DNA from: Gordionus sp. m RMFG-2023
Lineage: Eukaryota; Nematomorpha; Gordioida; Chordodea; Parachordodidae
DNA length: 64,000 nt
Direction: 5' to 3'
NCBI RefSeq assembly: GCF_954871325.1
Contig: NC_088777.1
Location: 10,579,366-10,643,365, forward strand
Positions 12,461-23,640 of this stretch are shown here, one piece after another. Every line of letters begins with the position of its first letter. Position 1 is the first letter of the stretch. The notes beneath the pieces are model-generated. The model was not told the origin of the DNA. It saw only the letters and a list, made by a program, of their open reading frames with translations, and ran no database searches. Made by a program: the position numbers and the translations under genes.

Positions 12461-13194
12461 TAATAATTTTTATCATTTGGCACTGTCCGATTTTTTAAGA
12501 TTTATTACTTTAAATAATTCTGTCTCTATTTTGCAAATTGTATCAAGTAGTAAATGAATGACTTTATTTTAGACTAAATAAAATTCTAACAAAAACTGAT
12601 TTCTAGAGTGGTAGTTATAAATATTAAAAAATATATTTAAATATGCTTCCTTATATGTATATAAATTAACGGGCAGTAAAATTTAAAATCATAAAATCTA
12701 AATTTAATTCACATATTTATATATTTACAGGCAGTATTTATCATGTTTACCGCGACTTTTTTTTACAGTGGAACAGATCTAATCTTTGCATCTCTGTCAG
12801 ATGCCATTATATATATTTTTTAGAAAATTATATTATTTGGTATACGCCGAAAAATTAAAATGGAGATTTCAAAATCTTTGATATTCACTTAATACATAAT
12901 TAATTTTATAATTTTTCAAATTTCGAATGAGTATTATATTTTTCAAAATAGGTTTATTTATTAATGAAAAGTTTCGTTCGGTTGGCAATTGAAATTGTGC
13001 GTTATTACAAAGATTAACAATGCAACGTATTGCATATGTTAGGAATTCAAAAAATATTACTCATTTTAATTGATATATATCTTAAACTATCAAATGATCT
13101 ATTTTTATAATATGATTAATTTTTTAAATCCCTCTCAAAAGATGACTTTATAGTCGATAGCCTTATTGCTTTGATATGATAATTTGGATTTCAG

Positions 13195-13708
13195 AGATTT
13201 ACGATGCTATAAAACTATATTTTCGGAGCCTCACTGTCCATTATACAGGTTAAAAAAGGATATAAACATTTATTATGATTGATCCTTTATAAAATATTTA
13301 TTCGATAAAATAAATTTCTTTTAATAAGTTAATGAGTATTATGATTACTAAATTTTAATATAAATTTTATGAATATACCAGATATTTAAAGCAAATATTT
13401 TGAAAATTAAATTGAAATGTTTTTTAGAAATTATCCAAACATGAATATTAAGAATTATTTAAAAGCTTGGATAACATATTGTGATATTCGATATGGATAA
13501 ATACCAGATTTGAAGTGAGATTATATGTATATACCATTTATTTATAAAAATTCATTATATTGTATATTACATTATAATAAAAAAATATTATAATTATTAG
13601 ATTGTTATATATTATATGTATATAGTTAATTTTTATAATAAATGTGATGTGTTTCTTTCTATTTATTCTTTAGCTTGGTACGAAGGAGATGTGAGTAACT
13701 TTTTGTGA
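13195..13708 (+). CDS. Candidate last two exons of an unidentified spliced gene (gene C), P1 left copy
   Basis: Two segments look like exons: 13195-13248, preceded by GGATTTCAG and followed by GTTAAA, and 13674-13708, preceded by TTTATTCTTTAG. Joined, one frame reads IYDAIKLYFRSLTVHYT then AWYEGDVSNFL and a TGA at 13706. A second frame of the first exon is also open (DLRCYKTIFSEPHCPLY), so the true frame is uncertain. Splice signals and open frames are kept in the third copy (44046-44099 with 43582-43616) despite four base changes in the first exon. Upstream exons were not found. Orientation is opposite to genes A and B. Function unknown. Confidence 0.3.
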
Positions 13709-13979
13709 TCGACCCACCTTTATGTTTGATAATAAAAACGTAATATAAATGTTTAAACTAGTAATAAAAATATTTACAAATTATAATATTTTATTTATCT
13801 CATCCCATCTGGATCGGTTCTAAACCCATAAAAAATAGTAAAAAAAATTATTATTATAAGCAAAATTCTTAATCTTTTTTGTTGTTGTAGCAACTTATTA
13901 CAGAACAGGAACCATCCCATTCTTTTCCTTATATAATATAATAGATTGGTATAATATGATTAAATATCATAACACTTAC

Positions 13980-14150
13980 GTTGAGTATAAGATCCTCGCG
14001 ATTTATGTTATCCACCGATATCGTATATGACCTCAGATTACCAAAAGGCACAATACTAGAGATACTGGCTTTTGGTCTATCATCTCCTATCCTATCGCCG
14101 GATCCAAAAGGTAAGGTATTTGCTGTCGTCCTGAGATAATTTAAATCCAT
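13980..14150 (-). CDS. Gene B, P1 left-arm copy (exon 1)
   Basis: Mirror copy of the gene at 16467: 57 codons from ATG at 14150 to a CTCAAC|GTAAGTG donor, encoding the same residues as both other copies (see the right-arm entry for features and 3' options). It lies 101 bp downstream of the gene A copy on the same strand. Not recognised. Confidence 0.5.
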
Positions 14151-14251
14151 TTCAATGGTTTTAGTTTGTAAACCTTTATATTAGATGTAAAGCGAATATT
14201 TAATATTAATTCAAATTATATTATCAGTTATAATATTACAATATAATGTAT

Positions 14252-14916
14252 CTAGTCTTTACTTAATTGTTGGTTATCGAGTATATAAGCAATCAAATTT
14301 CCTCGGCAATTTTGTATTCTTGCAATATTTCTTCTTGCTTCTGGAAACACTAATATATTTCAAAAATTATATATTTAATAAGTCATATAAACTACTAAAT
14401 CATAAAAAATAATGATGAGAATTTTATTTGTGCACTATTAAATTTTTATAACTTTAATTTATATCAATTTAGTAAATAAAAAATTAGCGAATAAATTAAA
14501 ATCTTTTCCCCATATTTGTAATTATCTATATTCTCCTATTTTTATAGAACAATTTATATTTTATTTCCATCTTTTTAATAATTATTACCAAGGAAGAAAA
14601 CTCTTTATTAAGGATAGGAACTTTGATATTTAAAACTTACGAATAAAATAAATATTTCATAAAAATAAAAATGTTACAAATTATATATATTAGCAATCAG
14701 AACTAAATTTTTTTAATATATTTTTTAACATACTTGAAGCTATAACTAATCTGTTAACTTGATGATTTCCTTCATATAATTTACAATTTTGATCTGTAGA
14801 AAATTATTATAATTAGCAATTGAAAGTATGATATTTTTACTTTGCGCAACTATCATCTCCAATCCAATTATGGCCAAAAGAGCTAAAGTTATGAATTTTA
14901 TCGACATCTTTGTCAT
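14252..14916 (-). CDS. Gene A, P1 left-arm copy: small secreted two-cysteine peptide
   Basis: Three exons on the minus strand: 14841-14916, 14734-14793 and 14252-14340, with introns of 47 bp (14794-14840) and 393 bp. Identical in coding sequence, as far as I compared, to the copy at 15701-16365, where the protein is described. The two copies are divergently transcribed away from the palindrome centre, about 785 bp apart start to start, each with its own TATA box. Splice sites (GTAAAA...TTCTACAG and GTATGT...TTTCCAG) are canonical. No gene-family match comes to mind. Function is unknown; a secreted role is inferred from the signal peptide. Confidence 0.7.
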
Positions 14917-15002
14917 AAATTTAATTCTAGGCAAACGAATTTTTTTTGAAATTTCGGTAATAAGAAAAAAGATTTGTGATTTAAATTAATATTTTGTACC
15001 TG

Positions 15003-15010
15003 TATTTATA
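15003..15010 (-). promoter_or_regulatory. TATA box of left gene A copy
   Basis: TATAAATA on the minus strand, 87 bp upstream of the ATG. Mirror of 15607-15614. Confidence 0.5.
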
Positions 15011-15288
15011 TGTTCATTTGTGACATACATCGCTAAACAAATATTACGTTTTGTTAAAAAAAAATGCCAAATATAGCTTATTGCAAATGATATTTACACT
15101 TTATCAGGCTATTATGATACAATTTACGATTGACGCATTTGTTTTGTTTACTCTGCCCCAATTAAATGAGCTAAGTTTGTCTTCTTTGTTTATTTAAGCT
15201 AATGAAGATGTGTTGACATTTGTTTTTGGAGGAGGAAAGTAGAATAATTGAATCCATATAAAATTTTTAATATGATCGAAAGTAAGAA

Positions 15289-15326
15289 CTCCACTTTATT
15301 AATACATATGTATTAATAAAGTGGAG
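15289..15326. repeat. Perfect 38-bp palindrome at the centre of P1
   Basis: CTCCACTTTATTAATACAT is followed directly by its exact reverse complement. Further out the symmetry is interrupted by an asymmetric patch (15210-15240 against 15375-15405), which is also present in the third cassette copy. The junction may form a hairpin or cruciform. Confidence 0.9.
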
Positions 15327-15606
15327 ATAATACTTTCGATTTTTTTAAAAAATTTATATGGATTCAATTTTTATAATTTTTTCCTGCATTAACATGGTTA
15401 TCGACACATCTTCATTAGCTTAAATAAATAAAGAAGACAAACTTAGCTCATTTCATTGGGGCAGAGTAAACAAAGCAGATGCGTCAATCGTAAATTGTAT
15501 CATAATCGCCTGATAATTTGTAAATATCATTTGCAATAAGCTATATTTAGCATTTTTTTTTAACAAAACGTAATATTTGTTTAGCGATGTATGTCACAAA
15601 TGAACA

Positions 15607-15614
15607 TATAAATA
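15607..15614 (+). promoter_or_regulatory. TATA box of right gene A copy
   Basis: TATAAATA, 87 bp upstream of the ATG at 15701. Kept in the third copy at 42284-42291. Confidence 0.5.
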
Positions 15615-15700
15615 CAGGTACAAAATATTAATTTAAATCACAAATCTTTTTTCTTATTACCGAAATTTCAAAAAAAATTTGTTTGCCTAGAATTAAATTT

Positions 15701-16365
15701 ATGACAAAGATGTCGATAAAATTCATAACTTTAGCTCTTTTGGCCATAATTGGATTGGAGATGATAGTTGCGCAAAGTAAAAATATCATACTTTCAATTG
15801 CTAATTATAATAATTTTCTACAGATCAAAATTGTAAATTATATGAAGGAAATCATCAAGTTAACAGATTAGTTATAGCTTCAAGTATGTTAAAAAATATA
15901 TTAAAAAAATTTAGTTCTGATTGCTTATATATATAATTTGTAACATTTTTATTTTTATGAAATATTTATTTTATTCGTAAGTTTTAAATATCAAAGTTCC
16001 TATCCTTAATAAAGAGTTTTCTTCCTTGATAATAATTATTAAAAAGATGGAAATAAAATATAAATTGTTCTATAAAAATAGGAGAATATAGATAATTACA
16101 AATATGGGGAAAAGATTTTAATTTATTCGCTAATTTTTTATTTACTAAATAGATATAAATTAAAGTTATAAAAATTTAATAGTGCACAAATAAAATTCTC
16201 ATCATTATTTTTTATGATTTAGTAGTATATATGACTTATTAAATATATAATTTTTGAAATATATTAGTGTTTCCAGAAGCAAGAAGAAATATTGCAAGAA
16301 TACAAAATTGCCGAGGAAATTTGATTGCTTATATACTCGATAACCAACAATTAAGTAAAGACTAG
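15701..16365 (+). CDS. Gene A, P1 right-arm copy: small secreted two-cysteine peptide
   Basis: Exons 15701-15776, 15824-15883 and 16277-16365 join in frame to 74 codons plus TAG. Introns are 47 bp (GTAAAA...CTACAG) and 393 bp (GTATGT...TTTCCAG). Residues 1-25 are a clear signal peptide: MTKMSIKF, then a hydrophobic core ITLALLAIIGLEMIVAQ. A second in-frame ATG three codons on is an equally good start. The mature part of about 49 residues is basic (roughly 8 Lys/Arg against 3 Asp/Glu), with two cysteines 28 residues apart, each in a QNC(K/R) context, so one disulphide is possible. KARRNIARIQ lies between them. A TATA box sits 87 bp upstream and gene B starts 101 bp downstream. The frame, splice sites and both cysteines are kept in three copies, which argues for a real gene. 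Family and function are not recognised; a secreted signal, defence or effector peptide is only a guess. Confidence 0.75.
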
Positions 16366-16436
16366 ATACATTATATTGTAATATTATAACTGATAATATA
16401 ATTTGAATTAATATTAAATATTCGCTTTACATCTAA

Positions 16437-16444
16437 TATAAAGG
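16437..16444 (+). promoter_or_regulatory. TATA-like box before gene B
   Basis: TATAAAGG, 30 bp upstream of the gene B ATG. Present in all three copies. Confidence 0.35.
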
Positions 16445-16466
16445 TTTACAAACTAAAACCATTGAA

Positions 16467-16637
16467 ATGGATTTAAATTATCTCAGGACGACAGCAAATA
16501 CCTTACCTTTTGGATCCGGCGATAGGATAGGAGATGATAGACCAAAAGCCAGTATCTCTAGTATTGTGCCTTTTGGTAATCTGAGGTCATATACGATATC
16601 GGTGGATAACATAAATCGCGAGGATCTTATACTCAAC
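16467..16637 (+). CDS. Gene B, P1 right-arm copy (exon 1), unidentified
   Basis: Open frame from ATG at 16467 to a strong donor (CTCAAC|GTAAGTG), encoding 57 residues that begin MDLNYLRTTANTL and end NINREDLILN. No signal peptide or membrane segment; the composition is an ordinary soluble one. Two 3' choices keep the frame: a 52-bp intron to an acceptor at 16689, adding nine residues, or a 160-bp intron to GGGTTTAG at 16797 with a long T-rich tract, adding NRSRWDEINKIL and a stop at 16836. I favour the second. TATAAAGG sits about 30 bp before the ATG, so the leader would be very short, or gene B may share gene A's transcript. The translation is identical in three copies although the DNA of the third copy has a silent change. 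Not recognised. Confidence 0.5.
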
Positions 16638-16797
16638 GTAAGTGTTATGATATTTAATCATATTATACCAATCTATTATATTATATAAGGAAAAGAATGG
16701 GATGGTTCCTGTTCTGTAATAAGTTGCTACAACAACAAAAAAGATTAAGAATTTTGCTTATAATAATAATTTTTTTTACTATTTTTTATGGGTTTAG

Positions 16798-16836
16798 AAC
16801 CGATCCAGATGGGATGAGATAAATAAAATATTATAA
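16798..16836 (+). CDS. Candidate second exon of gene B
   Basis: Preceded by TTTTTTATGGGTTTAG. Spliced in phase 0 after exon 1 it adds 12 codons and a TAA. Identical in the third copy (43471-43509), whereas the T-run in the presumed intron differs by one base, as expected if that part is not coding. Confidence 0.35.
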   Translation, partial: NRSRWDEINKIL

Positions 16837-16908
16837 TTTGTAAATATTTTTATTACTAGTTTAAACATTTATATTACGTTTTTATTATCAAACATAAAGG
16901 TGGGTCGA

Positions 16909-17420
16909 TCACAAAAAGTTACTCACATCTCCTTCGTACCAAGCTAAAGAATAAATAGAAAGAAACACATCACATTTATTATAAAAATTAACTATATACA
17001 TATAATATATAACAATCTAATAATTATAATATTTTTTTATTATAATGTAATATACAATATAATGAATTTTTATAAATAAATGGTATATACATATAATCTC
17101 ACTTCAAATCTGGTATTTATCCATATCGAATATCACAATATGTTATCCAAGCTTTTAAATAATTCTTAATATTCATGTTTGGATAATTTCTAAAAAACAT
17201 TTCAATTTAATTTTCAAAATATTTGCTTTAAATATCTGGTATTCATAAAATTTATATTAAAATTTAGTAATCATAATATTCATTAACTTATTAAAAGAAA
17301 TTTATTTTATCGAATAAATATTTTATAAAGGATCAATCATAATAAATGTTTATATCCTTTTTTAACCTGTATAATGGACAGTGAGGCTCCGAAAATATAG
17401 TTTTATAGCATCGTAAATCT
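16909..17420 (-). CDS. Candidate last two exons of gene C, P1 right copy
   Basis: Mirror of 13195-13708: exons 17367-17420 and 16909-16943 on the minus strand, same splice signals and same sequence in the parts compared. Converges with gene B, whose candidate 3' end lies about 70 bp away. Same caveats as the left copy: frame uncertain, 5' exons not found. Confidence 0.3.
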
Positions 17421-17639
17421 CTGAAATCCAAATTATCATATCAAAGCAATAAGGCTATCGACTATAAAGTCATCTTTTGAGAGGGATTTAAAAAATTAAT
17501 CATATTATAAAAATAGATCATTTGATAGTTTAAGATATATATCAATTAAAATGAGTAATATTTTTTGAATTCCTAACATATGCAATACGTTGCATTGTTA
17601 ATCTTTGTAATAACGCACAATTTCAATTGCCAACCGAAC

Positions 17640-20290
17640 GAAACTTTTCATTAATAAATAAACCTATTTTGAAAAATATAATACTCATTCGAAATTTGAA
17701 AAATTATAAAATTAATTATGTATTAAGTGAATATCAAAGATTTTGAAATCTCCATTTTAATTTTTCGGCGTATACCAAATAATATAATTTTCTAAAAAAT
17801 ATATATAATGGCATCTGACAGAGATGCAAAGATTAGATCTGTTCCACTGTAAAAAAAAGTCGCGGTAAACATGATAAATACTGCCTGTAAATATATAAAT
17901 ATGTGAATTAAATTTAGATTTTATGATTTTAAATTTTACTGCCCGTTAATTTATATACATATAAGGAAGCATATTTAAATATATTTTTTAATATTTATAA
18001 CTACCACTCTAGAAATCAGTTGTTGTTAGAATTTTATTTAGTCTAAAATAAAGTCATTCATTTACTACTTGATACAATTTGCAAAATAGAGACAGAATTA
18101 TTTAAAGTAATAAATCTTAAAAAATCGGACAGTGCCAAATGATAAAAATTATTAATTCAAAGTGATAGTTGGTAGAGGTCGGCAAATAGATTTTTAGACC
18201 ATGCCAGGCACGGTCAATTATTATTTTGCTTTTGTCGGGCTTGATTAAATTCTTACCCTGCCCATCCCATTTCTAATTTATTACTAAAAGGCTATCAGGC
18301 AAGTTTGGATTACAGTCCTCTAATAATTGGTACATCAAAATGAGGGTATAAATTTGAAATTATATTACTCTTTTAATATTGTTATGATACTACAGGCTTC
18401 AAGGTATATTATTTAGTAAGCATGATTGAGGTAACAATTGGGGAATAGATTGTAATAGAAAGAACTCAAAAATAATAATCAGAATTTATATAAACATATA
18501 AATTAAATAATTTTACTATCATTTTATTACATAATTATAAATTAATAAGACATTAAAATTAAAAGTCAAAGGGTTAAAGCTAACATAAAAATTAAGAAAA
18601 ATACTATTCCAAAAATTGGAAAGTGGTATAATATTCACAAAATCTTAATAACATATCTTTTCTTTAATAATCATTTACATAGTCTGTAATCTATAATAAT
18701 ATTGTAATAATTCTTCTAATTTGAATAATACATTTTTCGTTTTCATGTTAAACCCATCATTCTAAGAATGACCAACTTTGTTTCTATTTCGGCTTTACTA
18801 ATCTTGCATCTCCTCCAAATCTATTCTTCTTAATCATGTCTACTAAGTTCTAATGACAGCTGTCCCTTGTCTCATATTCTTACCTTCTAATGAATGTTTG
18901 TATCAGATTACCGCTTTATTGCACTTTACAGGCTTATTTCTATTTAATAACAGCCTGAAATCCTTAAATCCTATCTTCTGTGGCTTCTCAATCCCCGGTA
19001 AACGATTAGCTCTTTATCTTTGTAAACGATTGACGAATCAAATAAACGCTTGCCTTTTAACGATTCACAATCGTTAGTCAATGATTATCGATTGATATTA
19101 GTATTTCTTTACAACTTTGTTTTTTCTAAACTTCGTCTGGAATCCCTTTGATAAATCTTTGCTTGTTTCTAACGTTCTCTTGTAACTAATAATTAGGGCT
19201 TTATCTCGGTAAACGATTGGCGATATTTGATCTGCGATTAACGATTGTTTTCACGAATTCTCGTTCTTATGATCATCAACTTCCCTATCTTACACTATAG
19301 TTTCGGGAATTGGCGATAATTGGTTAGCGATTAAAAACATCATGAACGTCTTGACCATTTGTTCTATCTAATCGCTTGTTTCTAACGTCATCTTGTAATT
19401 GATTGGTTCTTTGCACTAATTCATGTAACCGTAGAGATCTTTTAGACTTCCGGGTATTCTGCGACAGTTAAACACTTGCCAAGATATCGACTTCGTCTTA
19501 AGGTCTTTTTATCTACACTTTATCTTTGTCTTAAAGTCTCCGGTAATTGCTACCTTTACATAAAATAATCTATTTAACCCTTTATAACTTCTGAAATATT
19601 TTATCACTTTTTGTTACCAACAAAATATATAAATATACCAAATTCATCTTAATGTCTTATCTGCTCTAATCTAATTCTGCTAACATTTCTGAATTATTTG
19701 CTCACTTTTTCCTCTAAATCTTACATGGTTCAAATACACATTTATCTAATTATGTCCAATTCTACCACCCCCTTTACCCTCAATTAGCCTAGACCCATAT
19801 CTTTATTGAAATCATTTGCCTGTATTCGTCCTTTCGCTATCTTTAGCAATCTTTTGGCACATGTCTAAAGCTAATCAAATCTAAAATTCTCTTGATTATT
19901 TTGAATCTAAAAATCTTAGCTCTACATTTTTATGCAATTATTTCATTTTATTATAAAGAATAGGTCAAAGAATTTCATTCAAGCTTGTACATTCTCGTAT
20001 AGAACTTTTATTTTTTATTAAAATTTGTATTGTTTTGTAAAAAACTTGTGCCATTTGATCACTAATTTGGAATCGATTTTTTTTCATCAGAAATGAGAAA
20101 TATTTATAGTTGAAATTACCATTCGATTGGCATTTTAATGATGTGCATATCGAGTTTTGGAGAAAAATTGGAAAAATATTTGAGGAATAATTTGAAATTA
20201 ACTTTTTTACTATCAGAAATGAAATATTTTTATATATTTGAAATCGCCATTCAATTTGCATTTAATGATGTGAGTATCGATATATTATAT
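17640..20290. other. P1 right arm, non-coding part
   Basis: Mirror of about 10430-12975. Open frames here (for example 18853-19077) are symmetric in both arms but look like chance frames through AATCGTTTA-rich repeats. The equivalent of 17640-19285 is missing from the third cassette copy. Confidence 0.45.
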
Positions 20291-20300
20291 TTCTTTGGAA

Positions 20301-21244
20301 TGCACCAGTGGTTGCTCGCTGCGTTGAAACTCTCTTATCTAGCATGAAATCTACCGACCGCACCCTATTCTCTTCCTTGCTCAATGGTACGAGACATGAG
20401 TTTCTTGAGGCCATCCCATCTACCAATCTTCAGCTTCAACTATCCAACAATGAATTTACCCATGCCATCGGCATTCGTCTAAATTGTTCCATCACTCACC
20501 CCCACATCTGCTCAGGGTGCAACTCGCCAGTTGACTCGAAGGGTAGACATAGTTTACATTGTCGCTCCTGCAATGGACGATTCATCAGACACAAGCAATG
20601 TAATACAATCATCCAACATGCTCTGAAATCCGCCCAAATCCTTCCACGTTAGAACCACAGGGTCTTTTTAGATCTGACGGTAAACGTCCTGATGGGATCT
20701 CTCAAATCCCATGGAGGAGAGGCCAACATTTGGTATGGGACTATTCCTGTATTGACCCCTTGGCCCCATCCAACCACGCCATCAACATCCTTGACCAGAA
20801 GGAACAACTAAATTTCTAAATACACAGAAATAATAAATGATCATTGCTTCATCCCAATCATATCAACCACTCTTGGCACCTTCGGCAAACTCGCCTTAGC
20901 ATTTTTCAAAAAATTAGGATCACAAATCAGCAAACTCTCAGAAGAACCCCGAGAGGGTTTTTTTCTTCGTCAACGATTATCCATAGCGATTCACAAAGCT
21001 AATTATATCAGTTTCTATGGTAGCCTTCTAGCCAAAGAGCTATCATAGACAACGCTTACGTCCCTTTTTCATTTTTGTTTCCCTGCGTCACACCATCTCC
21101 GTTCTTTTTTTTAATAGTATTATTATATATTTTTCAAACATTTTTAAATATATTAAATTTATTATAACGATAAAAAATATTAAAAGAAAAGAAATAAATA
21201 AACTAAATGAAAATCAAAAATAAAAGAAATATCTAAAAAAAAAA
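20301..21244 (+). mobile_element. 5'-truncated LINE inserted in the P1 right arm only
   Basis: The left arm is uninterrupted where this segment starts, after TTTCTTTGGAA. The insert ends in a 10-base A run before AACTATAATAAATTC resumes arm sequence. Same family as 1-1627: cysteine knuckle (CSGC-x-SPVD-x-KGRHSLHC), RPDG and WDYSC. Presence in one arm only dates it after the palindrome formed. Confidence 0.85.
20308..21047 (+). pseudogene. LINE ORF2 C-terminal fragment
   Basis: Covers the end of the reverse transcriptase, the zinc knuckle and the nuclease-like region: [49 protein letters not shown], then REGFFLRQRLSIAIHK to the stop at about 21047. At least two frameshifts, near 20640 and near 20815, split it into three frames. 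It aligns along its length with the copy at 774-1427. Truncation at the 5' side is normal for LINE insertion. It has no host role. Confidence 0.75.
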
Positions 21245-22139
21245 TATAACTATAATAAATTCTACAACATCATTTCGTAAAATGAAAATATTTTTATTGT
21301 GAAGTTTTATGAATTGTGGAATTTATTAGGGCTCCACTTGCAGAAAACCAATATACTAACAATTTTAACAACCGTATTTTTTATTTCAAATTTATATCAA
21401 AACTATCATAATTATAATAATATTTTTCTATTTATTTTCTTTTTACACTTTTACATTAAAACAATAATAACAAAATAATGTCAATATATCAATACATGGC
21501 ACTCACTAATATAAATCACTATAATACATCTCCTGCGAAAACAAATATATAATAATTATTTATTTAATTGTTTTTCAACTTATATATCCTTAAATTAATA
21601 AAAACCTGTTTGAGAAATTCCCAAAAATATTTTTATAAAATTAATTGTTGCAAAAATTGAAATTTCCTTTATCAATTTTTTTGACATATATAAAAATCTA
21701 AATAATATTTTAAATAAGAAATAATATCTGCATAATAAAAAATAAGCAGGACCTGATAATACTGCCCAAAATTTCCAATTTACTGAGAAGTATATAAAAT
21801 ATGCTGTATTTTGGTATACTTCGTCGCTAATTCGCACTAATTGTCAATACAGATGAACCTGAAAATATATATCAATCGACTAAATTGGGTTTTATTACGA
21901 TTAAAATGTTTCTAAATGCCGTAAAAGAGTGATTCTGAGTTATTAATATCTAATCCTTATAAAAACAAAAAAAAATTATTAAAATGGTAATATTTCGACA
22001 ATAATCTTCTTAAAGCGCTTGATTGATTTGAGCTTATTTTTAAAAACGGCTAACTCAATATTTTAATCAGATAAATATTATGCAAGCCTGAATTAAAAGA
22101 GTTGGTGAAGTGGTCTGACTTGGAATGGTGTGAGTTGTT

Positions 22140-23640
22140 GTGATAAATACCTATCAGGTGGTTGTTATTAATACCTGCCATCGATAGGAATTATGAATTT
22201 TACCATCACTTAAGAAAATACTTTTTAAATAAAGATTTTAAAAGCTGTCCTAAAATTTTGAAAAATTTTTTCGAGTATCAAATGGCAGAAGCATTTTTGG
22301 GATTCGTTTCACATCTAGGAAATCTATTTCATGAGTTCCAATCATAATATTCTTTATTAAACAAGATTCACAAATCATGCTACAGCTCTGTTCATCTCTA
22401 CAGTTAAAAATTGATAATAAATTTTATGGCGCTATTGCTAAAAATATTATATTAAAATGTTCAAATAATACTCTAATTAATACATTTTAAATGAAGCAAA
22501 TATTTTTATTAAGACAATTTTAGAATATTTACAATCAAAATTTAATTTTAATAACTCTATTTACAAATGTATTAATATTATGACCTTGGAATAGAAACCA
22601 TCAATTGATGGTTTTTATAATTTAATAAATATATTAAAAATACCGAAAGACATTGATGCCTTGTTTGAGGAGATTGTAATTCTCTTTATTTTTTATGATT
22701 CGCCAAAATACTTAAAGTTAGATGATCTAAAAGCAGAGAGAAATGGGTAGAATTTTTTCGTAATAACGATAAATCCCCATACTTGGAAAAAATGCGAGTA
22801 TGTCTCCTTACCTCATTCTAATGCCTCATCCATGCGCATCTTAAGCCTGAAGGACTGCCTGGAAAAAGAAGAGAAATCGAATTGCTTTAATAACATTAGA
22901 GGTCGAGCTAATGGTTAAACAAATATATAATATGTCATGCCAGGAATTTTATAAATATCTCAATAACAACGGTGAACATTTAGTTCCATTATTTAAATCT
23001 CAAATAAAATATAATTAAGTTTTAGCAATGGCACCATAAAATTTATTGTCAATTTTTAACTGTAAAGATGAACACATCTATCTGCATCATAATTTTGTGA
23101 ATCTTTAAGATTATTCTGATTGCAACTACACATTAACCGCATGTAATAGATTTCTTACATGTGAAATCACTCCTAATTATACCTCTGCCATTCATTATTG
23201 AAAAAAATTTTCAAAATGTTAGGACAGCTTTTATAATCTTTATTTAAGAAATATTTTTTTTAAGGCTTATAAAATTTCAAAATTCTATCGATGGCGGGTA
23301 TTAGTAACATATCGCAACCAACATTGTGCTGACTCAATTCTGTAAATACACTCTGTTTTTACCAAATTCACTGAGGCATTATCAGATCAGAAAGCTGACA
23401 TGCAATTTATTGATTATCTCGAATCTGCTATATTTACCATTATATGGTTAGCTATGTCTTTGGATTTTTCACTATTTGAGGGTAAAAAATTTAATAGTTT
23501 TACTGAAACGACCTTAATTTTGTTGAAATAGCGGAGGATCAAGGGAAATATTAAAGATGCATCTGTTAGAATTGCATATGTATGCCCATCTTTCAAATCG
23601 TCAAGAAGTGACCTCATGGATTTAGGTCCTAAAACACTGA
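22140..23640. mobile_element. Decayed hAT fragments in head-to-head inverted duplication
   Basis: Plus strand 22162-22347 reads LLIPAIDR, KYFLNKDFKSCPKILKNFF and FLGFVSHLGNLFHEF, typical of the middle of a hAT transposase. 22805-22915 reads LPHSNASSMRILSL, a decayed dimerisation motif. On the minus strand 23617-23414 reads SLIFPLILRYFN and LLNFLPSNSEKS, followed by a second copy of the PAIDR...KSCPNILK block (about 23310-23195). The two copies therefore face each other around about 22730, and further pairing (22388-22440 with 23026-23080) supports an inverted partial duplication. Many stops; no terminal repeats located. Confidence 0.55.

Larger units (their letters stand above)
9611..15307 (+). 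repeat. Palindrome P1, left arm
   Basis: The reverse complement of this arm reappears at 15308-22092 with many identical stretches. Paired points such as 14150/16467 and 14916/15701 sum to 30617, so there is essentially no spacer. Arm identity looks very high around the genes (13.9-14.9 kb) and lower toward the outer edge (about 9.6-10.1 kb) and within 300 bp of the centre. The arm holds copies of genes A and B (minus strand) and candidate gene C exons (plus strand). Confidence 0.95.
15308..22092 (-). repeat. Palindrome P1, right arm
   Basis: Inverted copy of 9611-15307. It is longer because a LINE fragment (20301-21244) and about 70 bp near 20000-20070 are absent from the left arm. The outer end is marked by ATTATGCAAGCCTG at about 22078-22092. 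Confidence 0.95.

Noticed and set aside
15683-15700. Gene A start at an upstream in-frame TTG (PRIKF extension)
   Set aside because: Animal translation starts at ATG; ATG at 15701 or 15710 gives a standard signal peptide.
16702-16820. Small membrane protein (ATG at about 16697, KLLQQQKRLRILLIIII)
   Set aside because: The frame depends on a T-run that is one base shorter in the third copy, while the flanking candidate exon is identical. It is better explained as intron.
18853-19077. 74-residue open frame mirrored at 11538-11762
   Set aside because: Present in both arms only because of the palindrome; it runs through repeated AATCG motifs, with no recognisable features.
21595-21837. Hydrophobic open frame ending in ATINFIKIFLGISQTG
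   Set aside because: The left arm has a stop at the matching place and the region is among the more diverged parts of P1. No supporting start or splice sites.
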